From assembly GCA_036504445.1 (NCBI GenBank), contig DASXVE010000012.1:96275-160274 (forward strand): a stretch of 64,000 nucleotides of DNA, written 5' to 3'. The number at the start of each line of letters is the position of its first letter. Positions within the stretch are counted from its first letter, which is position 1. Source of the DNA: Candidatus Aquicultor sp. Lineage in GTDB: Bacteria; Actinomycetota; Aquicultoria; Aquicultorales; Aquicultoraceae. The translations under genes were made by a program, and so were the position numbers. This document shows positions 17,907-27,280 of the stretch, in pieces. Below the pieces are notes generated by a model. It was not told the origin of the DNA. It saw only the letters and a list, made by a program, of their open reading frames with translations, and did not search any database.

Positions 17907-18473
17907 GTGCAGCAGCAGAAAGCAGCAAGGCAAACATCATCGAAGCTTATCTTATTCGTGGGCGGAGCGCGAAGCGGAAAAAGCGTTCTAGCCGAAGAAA
18001 TAGTACGGCAATACGGCAGGGTTGCATACGTTGCTACAGCTGAAGCGGTTGATGCAGAAATGATTGAACGTATCCGCAAACACCGTGAATCCCGGTCCGG
18101 CGGCTGGGTAACGTATGAAGTCGACGAACTGCTCGAACAGGCTTTAGCCGCCGCATTCAAAGACAGTGAGGCCGTAATCATCGACTGTCTAACGGTGTAT
18201 GTAGCGCGCCGCATGATTCAGACCGCCAATGATGATGAAATAATTGACGAGGCGGCGAACGTTGCGCACATGGCGAAAGAATCAGGCAAGACAGTGGTCA
18301 TTGTAACCAACGAAGTCGGCATGGGAATTGTACCGGAGTATCCATCCGGCAGGCGATACCGCGATCTACTCGGCAAAGTGAATCAGCAAGTCGCGGAAGT
18401 GGCGGACAAAGTGCTCTTTACCGTTGCGGGTATCCCGGTAGACATCAAGTCGCTGCGAACACCTATTATCTAA
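17907..18473 (+). CDS. cobU: Adenosylcobinamide kinase / guanylyltransferase
   Basis: The 188-residue bifunctional enzyme phosphorylates adenosylcobinamide and transfers GMP to give AdoCbi-GDP. The P-loop is GGARSGKS; the guanylylated histidine region is RIRKHRESRSGGWVTYE; the C-terminal EVGMGIVPEYPSGRRYRDLLG is diagnostic. GTG 17907 is preferred over GTG 17904 because GGAGG (17898-17902) leaves a workable 4-nt spacing. It is the first gene after the B12 riboswitch; 148 nt separate it from cobQ with no evident terminator. Confidence 0.93.
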   Translation: MQQQKAARQTSSKLILFVGGARSGKSVLAEEIVRQYGRVAYVATAEAVDAEMIERIRKHRESRSGGWVTYEVDELLEQALAAAFKDSEAVIIDCLTVYVARRMIQTANDDEIIDEAANVAHMAKESGKTVVIVTNEVGMGIVPEYPSGRRYRDLLGKVNQQVAEVADKVLFTVAGIPVDIKSLRTPII

Positions 18474-18621
18474 GTGCTTATATAAGAGAATGCAGTGAGC
18501 GCTATTATGTAGATGCTTTTAGTCGCGGTGCGTGAGCCCGGTGCTTAGAGGGCGATATATCAACCGTTAGGCTTATGACCTAGCAAAGCGGTTACGTAGC
18601 GCCACAGAGGAGACCGTATAA

Positions 18622-20163
18622 ATGTTGGCGAAAACATTGATGGTTCAGGGAACATCATCAGATTCCGGGAAGAGCTTGCTTGTCGCTGCGCTCTGCCGTA
18701 TTTTTGCCGGCAAAGGTGTCCGGGTCGCTCCGTTTAAGAGCCAGAATATGGCGCTTAACTCATTTGCGACACTCGACGGGGATGAAATTGGGCGGGCTCA
18801 AGCCCTCCAAGCCGACGCGGCGCGCATTGAGCCGACCGTCGACATGAATCCGATTCTACTAAAACCAACCGATAAACAACGCTCGCAGGTGATTGTTCGA
18901 GGTAAGGTATATAAAACGCTATCCGCCCGCGAGTATTACCGGGAGAAGACCGACCTTATTGCCATCGTTGAGGAATCGTTACACCGCTTGCGGACAACAT
19001 ATGATCTGGTTATTATCGAAGGTGCCGGTAGCCCGGCCGAGGTTAACCTAAAGAGCGAAGATATCGTCAATATGCGCGTCGCAAAGCTCGCGAAGGCGCC
19101 GGTATTGCTGGTCGGCGACATAGACCGCGGCGGTGTTTTTGCTTCGCTCGTGGGTACGATTGAGCTGCTTGAGCCGGATGAGCGCGCCATAGTAAAAGGG
19201 CTCATAATAAACAAATTCAGAGGCGATGTAACTCTGCTCGATTCGGGGATAGAGTTCCTTACGGCAAAAACCGGCAAGCCGGTGCTCGGGATTGTCCCGT
19301 ATCTTATGGATTTAAAGCTCGACAGTGAGGACTCGCTGGCGCTTGAGAAGACGAATAGGGTAAGCAACCCCATTATTAATATAGCGATCGTGCGACTGCC
19401 CCATATTGCAAACTTTACCGACATAGATGCACTCGCACACGAGCCCGGGGTAGCAATTAGCTATGTTGCGCCCGGTGAACCCATTGATAACGCCGATCTG
19501 GTTATCATCCCCGGCACCAAGAACACAATGGAAGATATGACAACGCTAAACAAAAGCGGCATGTCGGAAGAGGTGCGGCACTGTTATGCGCGTGGCGTAC
19601 CGGTGGCCGGCATATGCGGGGGATACCAGATGCTCGGCCATACAATTAGCGACGAGTACGGTATAGAATCCGATCAGCGCAGGGTTGCAGGTATCGGTTT
19701 GCTCGAATGCGAAACGCGGTTAAACCCGTCAAAAGTGACGGTTCAAGTGAAAGCTCGGGTCGAGGGCGAAGGAAGCATCTTTAGCCCGGTACGGGGTGCC
19801 AACATCAACGGTTACGAGATACACATGGGCGAGACGGTGCTCTTTCGGGGCGCGAAAGAAGCATTTAGAATTATAAAGCGCGGTTCAGACGCGTGCGATA
19901 TTTCCGATGGTTGTGTTTCAAAGGACGGCTTGGTATTCGGCACTTACATTCACGGCCTGTTTGATAACGGCGCCCTGCGAAAATCGCTTATAGACTATAT
20001 CAAATCACAAAAAGGGCTTGGCGCAGACAGCAGCGGAATCGATTACAGTGTGCACAGGCAAGAGCAACTCGATTATCTGGCCGATACGGTAATAAACAGC
20101 CTGGATATAGAGAGTATTGAGGGAATAATAGGAGCAGGGGTATGTGGGTCCAGGTTGCGATAG
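18622..20163 (+). CDS. cobQ: Cobyric acid synthase
   Basis: The 513-residue glutamine-dependent amidotransferase (CbiP/CobQ) amidates four side chains of adenosylcobyrinate a,c-diamide. The N-terminal dethiobiotin-synthetase-like ATP domain opens MVQGTSSDSGKSLLVAALCR; the class I glutaminase domain has the nucleophile cysteine in VAGICGGYQMLG and the catalytic His near FGTYIHGLFDN. It overlaps cbiB by 22 nt, suggesting coupling. Confidence 0.95.
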   Translation: MLAKTLMVQGTSSDSGKSLLVAALCRIFAGKGVRVAPFKSQNMALNSFATLDGDEIGRAQALQADAARIEPTVDMNPILLKPTDKQRSQVIVRGKVYKTLSAREYYREKTDLIAIVEESLHRLRTTYDLVIIEGAGSPAEVNLKSEDIVNMRVAKLAKAPVLLVGDIDRGGVFASLVGTIELLEPDERAIVKGLIINKFRGDVTLLDSGIEFLTAKTGKPVLGIVPYLMDLKLDSEDSLALEKTNRVSNPIINIAIVRLPHIANFTDIDALAHEPGVAISYVAPGEPIDNADLVIIPGTKNTMEDMTTLNKSGMSEEVRHCYARGVPVAGICGGYQMLGHTISDEYGIESDQRRVAGIGLLECETRLNPSKVTVQVKARVEGEGSIFSPVRGANINGYEIHMGETVLFRGAKEAFRIIKRGSDACDISDGCVSKDGLVFGTYIHGLFDNGALRKSLIDYIKSQKGLGADSSGIDYSVHRQEQLDYLADTVINSLDIESIEGIIGAGVCGSRLR

Positions 20164-21101
20164 CCTACATGATAGATGCCATCATTGGAGAACCTCGCGG
20201 CATCCCGCACCCGGTTGTACTTATCGGGAGGCTCATATTGCGGCTTGAGCGCATGCTATATTCCGAGGGCGCAAAGTCCATTCAGCAGAAGCTTCGCGGA
20301 GCATTGCTCGTTATAATTGTCGTTGCCGTGTCGACGGTTGTTACTTGGGGAATTATTTGGGCCGCTATGCTTGCCCATCGAACCGCTGGCTTTATCGTTT
20401 CTATCGTGCTGCTATCCACCACAATCGCAACGAAGGCACTCGTAGGCAGCGCCAAAGACGTGGCGGAAGCGTTATCGAACGGGGATATAAACGAAGCCAA
20501 AACCAGAGTCGGGCGGATAGTCGGCAGAGATACCGCCGCGATGAAAAAGCGCGACATTATTCGGGCGACAATCGAGTCGGTTGCCGAAAACGCCGTCGAC
20601 GGGGTGATTGCCCCGATACTTTTTGCGCTGATCGGTGGGGCGCCGCTCGCGATGGCGTATAAAGCGATTAACACGATGGATTCGATGATCGGCTATAAAA
20701 ACGAGCGCTACGGGGATTTCGGATGGGCGGCCGCAAAGCTCGATGACCTGGTAAATTACATACCCGCCCGTATTTCGGTCGCAATTATAGGTTTATCCGC
20801 ATTACTATACGGTCGCGATGCAACCGGCGCGTTTAGGATCGCCAGGCGTGACGCACGACGCCATGCCAGCCCAAACAGCGGATTTCCTGAGGCGGCAATC
20901 GCGGGAGTGTTTCGCCTGAAGCTCGGCGGTACTAATTATTATGCAGGTGTCCCGCGGAAAACCGGCTTTATCGGGGATGGCAAGGGTGCGCTGAGCGAGA
21001 AAATTATAGATGAGGTAAACCATCTGGTGTTTATTTCGTCGGCCTTAACTATCCTGCTAGGGCGGGCGTTCATCTATGTTGTAGATTTTATTCCGAGGTA
21101 A
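20142..21101 (+). CDS. cbiB: Adenosylcobinamide-phosphate synthase
   Basis: The 319-residue integral membrane protein attaches (R)-1-amino-2-propanol O-2-phosphate to adenosylcobyric acid. Family segments include AYMIDAIIGEPRGIPHPVVLIGR at the N terminus (in part), VGRIVGRDTAAMKKRDIIRA, ESVAENAVDGVIAPI and the DARRHASPNSGFPEAA motif. About five hydrophobic helices are visible. ATG 20142 lies within the end of cobQ. The aminopropanol phosphate would come from the pduX-like and cobD products encoded just downstream. Confidence 0.94.
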   Translation: MWVQVAIAYMIDAIIGEPRGIPHPVVLIGRLILRLERMLYSEGAKSIQQKLRGALLVIIVVAVSTVVTWGIIWAAMLAHRTAGFIVSIVLLSTTIATKALVGSAKDVAEALSNGDINEAKTRVGRIVGRDTAAMKKRDIIRATIESVAENAVDGVIAPILFALIGGAPLAMAYKAINTMDSMIGYKNERYGDFGWAAAKLDDLVNYIPARISVAIIGLSALLYGRDATGAFRIARRDARRHASPNSGFPEAAIAGVFRLKLGGTNYYAGVPRKTGFIGDGKGALSEKIIDEVNHLVFISSALTILLGRAFIYVVDFIPR

Positions 21102-21103
21102 CC

Positions 21104-21640
21104 ATGGATAACAAAGCAGGGCTTGGCTTATTACATATTTATACGGGCGATGGAAAAGGTAAGACAACGGCGGCAATCGGGCTCGCGCTTCGTGCGGCCG
21201 GAGCCGGATTTAGCGTTTGCATCATCCAGTTCATGAAGGCAAAGACCGAGGAATCGCCGGAGATAACCGCGATCAAACGCTGTAGCAACGTGACGGTAAA
21301 ACGTTTCGGCGGTAACCTGCTGGCTCAAAACCACGAACCGGAAGAAGATATTGAACGGGAGATCGCACAGGGAATTCAAGAGGCCGAGCGGTTGGCCCAA
21401 CAGGGCGCATGCAACCTGATTGTTTTAGACGAGATCAACTTGGCGCTTTCTATGGGGCTGGCGCAGCCGGCCGCCGTTGAACGCCTTATCGATGCCTGTA
21501 AAGGGAAAATCGAGCTGGTGTTTACCGGTCGGAATGCTCCGCAAGCGCTGATAGATAAAGCCGATTATGTATCCGAGTGCAAGATGACAAAACACCCGTT
21601 TGAACAGGGCATACACGCACGCCGGGGGATCGAGTTTTGA
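21104..21640 (+). CDS. btuR: Cob(I)yrinic acid a,c-diamide adenosyltransferase (CobA/BtuR)
   Basis: The 178-residue CobA-type enzyme transfers the 5'-deoxyadenosyl group of ATP to Co(I) corrinoids. The P-loop-like YTGDGKGKTTAAIGLALR binds ATP; LIVLDEINLALSMGL and ELVFTGRNAPQALIDKADYVSE are family motifs. It starts 2 nt after cbiB, and its stop overlaps the next start by 1 nt. It acts on intermediates entering the adenosylated branch of this operon. Confidence 0.94.
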   Translation: MDNKAGLGLLHIYTGDGKGKTTAAIGLALRAAGAGFSVCIIQFMKAKTEESPEITAIKRCSNVTVKRFGGNLLAQNHEPEEDIEREIAQGIQEAERLAQQGACNLIVLDEINLALSMGLAQPAAVERLIDACKGKIELVFTGRNAPQALIDKADYVSECKMTKHPFEQGIHARRGIEF

Positions 21641-22521
21641 TGAAGGCTACCATCGCAATGCCTGGGAGCTGCGGCGAGCTTGTCCAGGGCATAATAGACA
21701 GCCATGATATTCATATAACCTGCCCGATTAATAGATTTTCAATAGCCCACGTACGCGTGAAGCCGCGGGGAGGCTTGCAGGCGCCGGCAGGTCTTAATAA
21801 AACCGCGGACGCGGTAACGAAGGCTCTTGAGTTGATCGGTACGGTAAACAGTGCTGAAATCGAAATCTCAAGCGATCTGCCGCACGGTAAAGGCATGGCC
21901 AGCAGCACCGCAGACATCGGTGCCGCGCTTTCAGCGCTATATATGGCTTGCGAACGTACGGTGACGGAGCGCGAGTTGGCGCAGATCGCACTTGCGGTTG
22001 AGCCCACAGACGGCACGCTTTTCAGCGGTATTTTTGCGTTCGATCACATTAATGGGGAGGTTTGCGAGCGAATCAGCGACGCACCGCCCATCGATGTTAT
22101 AGTCCTCGAGCCGACGGCAATTGTCGATACCGTAACCTTCAACCGCGCGAAAGAGACACCAATGCTTGATACCTACATCGTTCGAGAGGCGTATGAAATG
22201 GCGGTTGTCGGCCTGCAGTCCCTGGATATTAAACTAATCGGTGAGGCGGCGACTATAAGTGCGGTTGCCAATCAGGCAATCTTACCTAAGCGAGATCTGC
22301 AGGACGTTATAGATGCGACCAAGCGGCGCGGTGCACTTGGCGTTAACGTCGCCCACAGCGGCACAGTCATGGGCATATTGGCCGAGCGTGGTTATGCCGG
22401 GCGCTTGCTCGATAAGATAGCGTACCTGGTACCGCGCACCTGGGATGCGTATGTAGTCTCGGTTATTAACGGGGGCGCGAGAGAAGCAACCGCCGATCCG
22501 GTGGTGGTGAATAAGACGTGA
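21640..22521 (+). CDS. pduX: L-threonine kinase, PduX-like (GHMP family)
   Basis: The 293-residue GHMP-fold kinase has the start motif ATIAMPGSCGELVQGI and the ATP-binding loop DLPHGKGMASSTADIGAAL. PduX makes L-threonine O-3-phosphate for the aminopropanol linker of cobalamin. The neighbouring cobD uses exactly that product, which supports PduX over other GHMP kinases. ATG 21640 is chosen over TTG 21637; it overlaps the btuR stop in TGATG. The 3' end overlaps cobD by 4 nt. Confidence 0.85.
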   Translation: MKATIAMPGSCGELVQGIIDSHDIHITCPINRFSIAHVRVKPRGGLQAPAGLNKTADAVTKALELIGTVNSAEIEISSDLPHGKGMASSTADIGAALSALYMACERTVTERELAQIALAVEPTDGTLFSGIFAFDHINGEVCERISDAPPIDVIVLEPTAIVDTVTFNRAKETPMLDTYIVREAYEMAVVGLQSLDIKLIGEAATISAVANQAILPKRDLQDVIDATKRRGALGVNVAHSGTVMGILAERGYAGRLLDKIAYLVPRTWDAYVVSVINGGAREATADPVVVNKT

Positions 22522-23645
22522 GCCTATCGGAACGCTTGCATAATCAACACCTTACGAAACACGGCGGCAACGCTAAACAGCTGGCACAAGAACTCGGCAT
22601 CGAAGTGCGGGACATTATCGATTTTAGTTCCAACATTAACCCATACGGCCCTCCCGCAAGCGTCATTAAGGCGGCACGGCAAGCCCTTGCAAATATCAAC
22701 GAATATCCCGAACAGGATGGGGAATCGCTGGCTGAATCCATAGCCGGTAAGCTCGATATCCCTCCCGATTCGGTCGTTGTGGGCAACGGTGCGATCGAGC
22801 TCATCTCGCTCGTCCCGCAAGTATTTAAGCCGGCACGAGCGTTCCTTATTGTCCCGAGTTTTACGGAGTACGAAATCGCGCTTCTAAAAACGGGGATTGA
22901 GATAGAGTATTGCAGCGCATTCTCAAGAGAATCGGTATACAGAACTCTTAGGAACGTTGTGCTCAGAAACGGCTTTTATCACACTGAGGCAAATATGGTA
23001 CTACTGGGCAACCCCAATAACCCCTGCGGCTACCGTCTCAGTAAAAACGAATTACTAGCCTTTATCGATGCAACCCCGCATACGATGTGGGTTATCGACG
23101 AAGCATTCATCGAGTTCACGAAGGATGCGGATAAGAACTCGCTGATCGTAGAGGCGCAGGAGCGCTGCAACATCGTTATCATACGGTCGCTTACGAAAAC
23201 ATTCAGCATCCCCGGATTGCGTCTCGGGTATTTGGTCTCCTCACTGGAAAATGCGGGTAGAATCAAAGAAGCGAAGTTTCCGTGGAGCGTAAACACGGTC
23301 GCGTTAGCCGCCGGTCGTGCCGCGATTGGTGATGAAGCCTTTGTGGCGGAGAGCACGGCGAAACTATCACACGAGGCGCAGCGGGTGTTTAATGAGCTTT
23401 CCCAAATCGAGGATTTGACGCCGTTTATGCCGGAAGCGAATTTCATATTTGTCCGGATCGAGAACGGCGGGGTGACATCGCAGGTTCTGCAGCGGCAGCT
23501 CTTACGCAAGGGTTTGGCCGTGCGGGATTGCAGTACGTTCACAGGTCTTGACGAGCGGTATTTCAGGATAGCGGTTAAGCTGCCGGAGGAAAACGATAAG
23601 CTTATTGCGGCGCTTCGCGAATATTATTTAGGGACGGTGCGTTAA
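22518..23645 (+). CDS. cobD: Threonine-phosphate decarboxylase
   Basis: The 375-residue fold-type I PLP enzyme is related to HisC. The PLP lysine is in SLTKTFSIPGLRLGYLV, with LLGNPNNPCGYRLSKNELL and VIDEAFIEFTKDADKNSLI around the cofactor. The N-terminal HGGNAKQLAQELGIE is characteristic of CobD rather than HisC. It converts L-threonine phosphate to (R)-1-amino-2-propanol O-2-phosphate for CbiB. The start is GTG 22518, overlapping the pduX-like gene. Confidence 0.9.
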   Translation: MSLSERLHNQHLTKHGGNAKQLAQELGIEVRDIIDFSSNINPYGPPASVIKAARQALANINEYPEQDGESLAESIAGKLDIPPDSVVVGNGAIELISLVPQVFKPARAFLIVPSFTEYEIALLKTGIEIEYCSAFSRESVYRTLRNVVLRNGFYHTEANMVLLGNPNNPCGYRLSKNELLAFIDATPHTMWVIDEAFIEFTKDADKNSLIVEAQERCNIVIIRSLTKTFSIPGLRLGYLVSSLENAGRIKEAKFPWSVNTVALAAGRAAIGDEAFVAESTAKLSHEAQRVFNELSQIEDLTPFMPEANFIFVRIENGGVTSQVLQRQLLRKGLAVRDCSTFTGLDERYFRIAVKLPEENDKLIAALREYYLGTVR

Positions 23646-23648
23646 CAT

Positions 23649-25022
23649 ATGACTGATACAAGCTCAACTATATATCCACGGGTCGTGATAGCCGGGGTTT
23701 CGAGCGGCGCGGGCAAGACAACACTATCACTTGCAATCATGGCGGCGATGACGCGTCGCGGCCTTGTTGTTCAAGGGTTTAAGGTAGGACCCGATTTTAT
23801 CGATCCGGGATACTATCACACGGTTACCGGACGGTACGGGCGAAATCTCGATACCTGGATGGTGGGCAAAGAGGCCGTCGCCTCCTGCTTAATAAATTCG
23901 GCCAAATCGGCCGACATTTCGGTGATCGAGGGCGTTATGGGTATGTTCGATGGTAAAGCGGATAACGCCGCAGGCAGCACTGCGGAAGTATCGAAAGTCA
24001 TCGGCAGCCCGGTTGTTCTCGTTATCGATTGCGCCCGTATGGGAGAGAGTGCAGGCGCGATTGCATTCGGATATAAGCACCTCGACCCGGGGGTGAACCT
24101 ACAGGGCTTTATTATGAACAACGTGGGAAGCGACCGTCACGAGGCGATGGTGCGGCACGCCATCGAACAGGCGACCGATTTACCCGTTGTAGGCGCTATC
24201 CGCCGCAACACATCCATTCGTATCCCGGAGCGCCATTTAGGTCTTGTTACCCGGCAAGAGATAATGCCGCCTCAACATTACGTCGATACGCTCGCGGATA
24301 TGGGCGAGCGGGGTATCGATATAGACGCGATTCTTTCAATCGCGAGGGGCGCGGGCGACCTGGCGCCCGCTCAAAGTGCAAACTATAAAAATCGCACTGC
24401 GGGGGATCATGTAAAAATCGGCATTGCGCTTGATAAAGCGTTTAGTTTTTACTACCACGATAATTTCGACCGGCTCCGTGAATCCGGCGCCGATCTGGTG
24501 TTCTTCAGCCCGCTTAGCGACCCGCATCTGCCCGAAGATATCGATGGGCTTTACCTGGGCGGCGGGTATCCGGAGGTATATGCACAGGAACTTGCGGCAA
24601 ACCAGACGATGGCTTCAGAAATCCGATGCGCCGTAGAAGACGGTATGCCGGTCTATGCTGAGTGCGGCGGGTTGATATACCTGTCCAGTGCGATTGAGAA
24701 CTTTGACGGCCGCACGCACAGTATGTGCGGGGCGCTTCTAGTAGACTACAAGATGCAGCAGCGCCCGACGCTTGGTTATCGCGAGGCCACGATGTTAACC
24801 GACTCTGTCGTAACGGTACCGGGTGAGGTAGTGCGAGGCCACGAGTTCCACTATTCAAAAATAGCGCGCGTAGGGGAGCAGTTAAGCGCGGCGTACCGGC
24901 TAGACAACGGCGCCGAAGAAGGTTTTATCTATAAGAACACACTAGCGTCGTATATACACCTGCATTTTGCGGGCAATCCGCAAATTGCCGGGCGATTTGT
25001 ATCGGCATGCCGGTTGAGCTAA
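23649..25022 (+). CDS. cbiA: Cobyrinate a,c-diamide synthase
   Basis: The 457-residue ATP- and glutamine-dependent amidotransferase acts on carboxylates a and c of cob(II)yrinate. The N-terminal motif is AGVSSGAGKTTLSLAIMAA, followed by VGPDFIDPGYYHTVTGR; the glutaminase domain has GLYLGGGYPEVYAQEL and the nucleophile in VYAECGGLIYLSS; the C-terminal YIHLHFAGNPQ holds a catalytic His. It is the CbiA of the anaerobic route, lying 3 nt after cobD. Confidence 0.94.
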   Translation: MTDTSSTIYPRVVIAGVSSGAGKTTLSLAIMAAMTRRGLVVQGFKVGPDFIDPGYYHTVTGRYGRNLDTWMVGKEAVASCLINSAKSADISVIEGVMGMFDGKADNAAGSTAEVSKVIGSPVVLVIDCARMGESAGAIAFGYKHLDPGVNLQGFIMNNVGSDRHEAMVRHAIEQATDLPVVGAIRRNTSIRIPERHLGLVTRQEIMPPQHYVDTLADMGERGIDIDAILSIARGAGDLAPAQSANYKNRTAGDHVKIGIALDKAFSFYYHDNFDRLRESGADLVFFSPLSDPHLPEDIDGLYLGGGYPEVYAQELAANQTMASEIRCAVEDGMPVYAECGGLIYLSSAIENFDGRTHSMCGALLVDYKMQQRPTLGYREATMLTDSVVTVPGEVVRGHEFHYSKIARVGEQLSAAYRLDNGAEEGFIYKNTLASYIHLHFAGNPQIAGRFVSACRLS

Positions 25023-25050
25023 TCGAGAACCGATCCGAGAAGGAGATTGA

Positions 25051-26139
25051 ATGAGCACTGGTTTTATTGTTTTAGGACACGGGAGCAAGGTGCCCGAGAC
25101 CGTCGAGACTCTCAAAGATATTACAAATTCCTTAAAGAGAAGGCTACGGCTCGACCAGGTTAGATACGCCGCACTCCAGTTTAATACGCCGACGCTTCCC
25201 GATGCGATCGAATCGCTTATAAGCGGCGGAATAAACGATATCGTAATTCTGCCCTTTTTCCTTATAGAGGGCAACCATATGCGCCAAGATATCCCGGAAA
25301 TTATATCCGATGAAAAGCGAAAGCACCCGAGTGTTTCAATTACCCTAGCCGAACACATCGGTGCAGACGACAGAATTGTCGAGATTCTAGCCGACCGCGC
25401 TCATATCAAAGCCTCGGACAGTATGAAAAACCAAGAAGACGCAAACGATGAAGGAGGTGCGAATAGCGCACCGGGAGCATGCAATATAACCGGGGATGGC
25501 AGCAAAAAACTTCAAGAGCCCCGGCAGATCGAGGAAGAGAGCTTTAGGATTATAGAAGGTCTGGTAGATTTACGTGCGCTGAGCGAGGTGGAGCGTGCAG
25601 TTGTGACTAGAATGATCCACGCAAGCGGCGATGTACAGCTATTAAGCGCGATTGATATAAGCGACGGCGCCATCGACGCCGGTGTCCGTGCGATTCGTGA
25701 GCCCTGCGCTATTATTACAGACGTGCAAATGGCGGCAACCGGTATAAGCACGGCACTCGCAAAGGTGTATAATAACGAGGTGCTCTGCAAGGTAAACGAC
25801 CCGGAAGTCATTACAGAGGCGGAGACGTTAAAAAAGACGCGAAGCGCCGTAGGCATAAGGTCGCGCGCCAACCACATTGCGAACGGTATTGTTGTGATCG
25901 GTAACGCGCCGACGGCGCTATTCGAGCTTTTAAGCATGGTCCAAGAAGGGTTCGAGAAACCGGCGCTTGTAATCGGCACACCGGTTGGTTTCGTCGGTGC
26001 CGCCGAATCTAAAGAAGCGCTTCGTGCGTCCGGTTTACCGTATATAACCGTTCGGGGGACGCGCGGCGGCAGCGCGCTCGCAGTCGCGGCGGCAAACGCC
26101 GTGCTGAAATTGGCAACTCAAAGAATAACTCCAATGTGA
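25051..26139 (+). CDS. CbiX-CbiC fusion: sirohydrochlorin cobaltochelatase / cobalt-precorrin-8 methylmutase
   Basis: The 362-residue protein joins two pathway enzymes. Residues 1-120 form a short CbiX chelatase (FIVLGHGSKVPETVETL; metal-site histidines in GHGS and IEGNHMRQD) that inserts cobalt into sirohydrochlorin. A charged linker (about 120-165, Asn/Gly/Glu rich) leads to CbiC, residues about 166-362 (FRIIEGLVDLRALSEVERAV, in part; FVGAAESKEALRASGLPYI), which moves the C11 methyl to C12 to give cobyrinate. The fusion joins an early and a late step. The Shine-Dalgarno sequence is AGAAGGAG before ATG 25051. Confidence 0.9.
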   Translation: MSTGFIVLGHGSKVPETVETLKDITNSLKRRLRLDQVRYAALQFNTPTLPDAIESLISGGINDIVILPFFLIEGNHMRQDIPEIISDEKRKHPSVSITLAEHIGADDRIVEILADRAHIKASDSMKNQEDANDEGGANSAPGACNITGDGSKKLQEPRQIEEESFRIIEGLVDLRALSEVERAVVTRMIHASGDVQLLSAIDISDGAIDAGVRAIREPCAIITDVQMAATGISTALAKVYNNEVLCKVNDPEVITEAETLKKTRSAVGIRSRANHIANGIVVIGNAPTALFELLSMVQEGFEKPALVIGTPVGFVGAAESKEALRASGLPYITVRGTRGGSALAVAAANAVLKLATQRITPM

Positions 26140-26158
26140 CAAGGCTTGGACGGACATT

Positions 26159-27280
26159 ATGAGAACGGTATCGAAGACCGGCTTTGCTAACAGGCGGCTC
26201 AGACAAGGATATACGACCGGTACGTGCGCTACTGCCGCCGCGACTGCGGCGGCGCAAATGCTTACCAGCGGCGCGCCTGTTGGGAGCATAGAAGTAACGC
26301 TGCCGGGGCGGGTGAAAGCGACATTCGGCCTTGTCGAGCCTCACATTGCAGCCGGTGAAGCATCGTGCGGCGTCACAAAAGATGCCGGTGACGACCCGGA
26401 TACGACCGACGGGATGATAATTTTCGCGAAGGTCGAGTGGTCGGAGCAAGCCGGAGTTACCATAACCGCAGGCGAAGGGATTGGAATAGTAACGAAACCG
26501 GGCCTCGCCATCGCGGTCGGAGAGTATGCAATAAATCCGGTTCCCCGTAGCATGATTCAAAATAACGTTGGCGCGATTATCCCCAGCGATCGTGGTGTAA
26601 CAGTAACGATTTACGCCCCCGAGGGCGCCGAGCGAGCCAAAAAGACGTTCAATGCGCGCTTGGGTATAGTCGGGGGGATTTCTATATTGGGTACGACAGG
26701 TATTGTGCGGCCGATGTCGGTCGCAAGCCTTAAAGCCTCTCTCGTACCGCAGATAGATATCGCTCGGGCTGCGGGTTACACAACAGTCGCTTTGGTGCCG
26801 GGAAATATGGGCGAGAGAGTAGCGCGAAAGAAACTAAAATTTCCGGAAGACGCGGTAATTCAGATGAGCAACTTTGTGGGTGACATGCTTACCTGCTGCG
26901 TTAAAAGAGGAATTCAGCGTGTGGTCCTGGTCGGCCACATCGGCAAAATCATAAAGGTTGCCGGCGGCTATTTCGATACGCACAGCGGCGAAACCGATGA
27001 TCCGGTCGAGATAATGAAGAGACTCATGCGGCAGCATACGCGCGACGTTGCGCCGATGATGTATATGCTTAAGGTAAATACGGCCGAAGAAGCGGCACAA
27101 GGCCTATCAAAGATGGGCTACGCACGCATCCTCGACAAATTCGCTGAGGAAGCGACAAACCAGGCGCGTGCTTGCGTAGATAACAAGATCGATATCGGCA
27201 CCGCAATAACGGTGCTGTCAGGCGATATAGTCGCCACCGATACGGCGGCAAAGAAGATCGTAAGGGAAGCGAAATGGTAA
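26159..27280 (+). CDS. cbiD: Cobalt-precorrin-5B (C1)-methyltransferase
   Basis: The 373-residue CbiD methylates C1 of cobalt-precorrin-5B in the anaerobic pathway using SAM, with a fold unrelated to the other corrin methyltransferases. RLRQGYTTGTCATAAATAAA at the N terminus and GNMGERVARKKLKFPEDAV, VLVGHIGKIIKVAGG and DTHSG later are diagnostic. It overlaps cbiE by 7 nt. Its presence, with cbiG, marks the oxygen-independent route. Confidence 0.94.
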   Translation: MRTVSKTGFANRRLRQGYTTGTCATAAATAAAQMLTSGAPVGSIEVTLPGRVKATFGLVEPHIAAGEASCGVTKDAGDDPDTTDGMIIFAKVEWSEQAGVTITAGEGIGIVTKPGLAIAVGEYAINPVPRSMIQNNVGAIIPSDRGVTVTIYAPEGAERAKKTFNARLGIVGGISILGTTGIVRPMSVASLKASLVPQIDIARAAGYTTVALVPGNMGERVARKKLKFPEDAVIQMSNFVGDMLTCCVKRGIQRVVLVGHIGKIIKVAGGYFDTHSGETDDPVEIMKRLMRQHTRDVAPMMYMLKVNTAEEAAQGLSKMGYARILDKFAEEATNQARACVDNKIDIGTAITVLSGDIVATDTAAKKIVREAKW

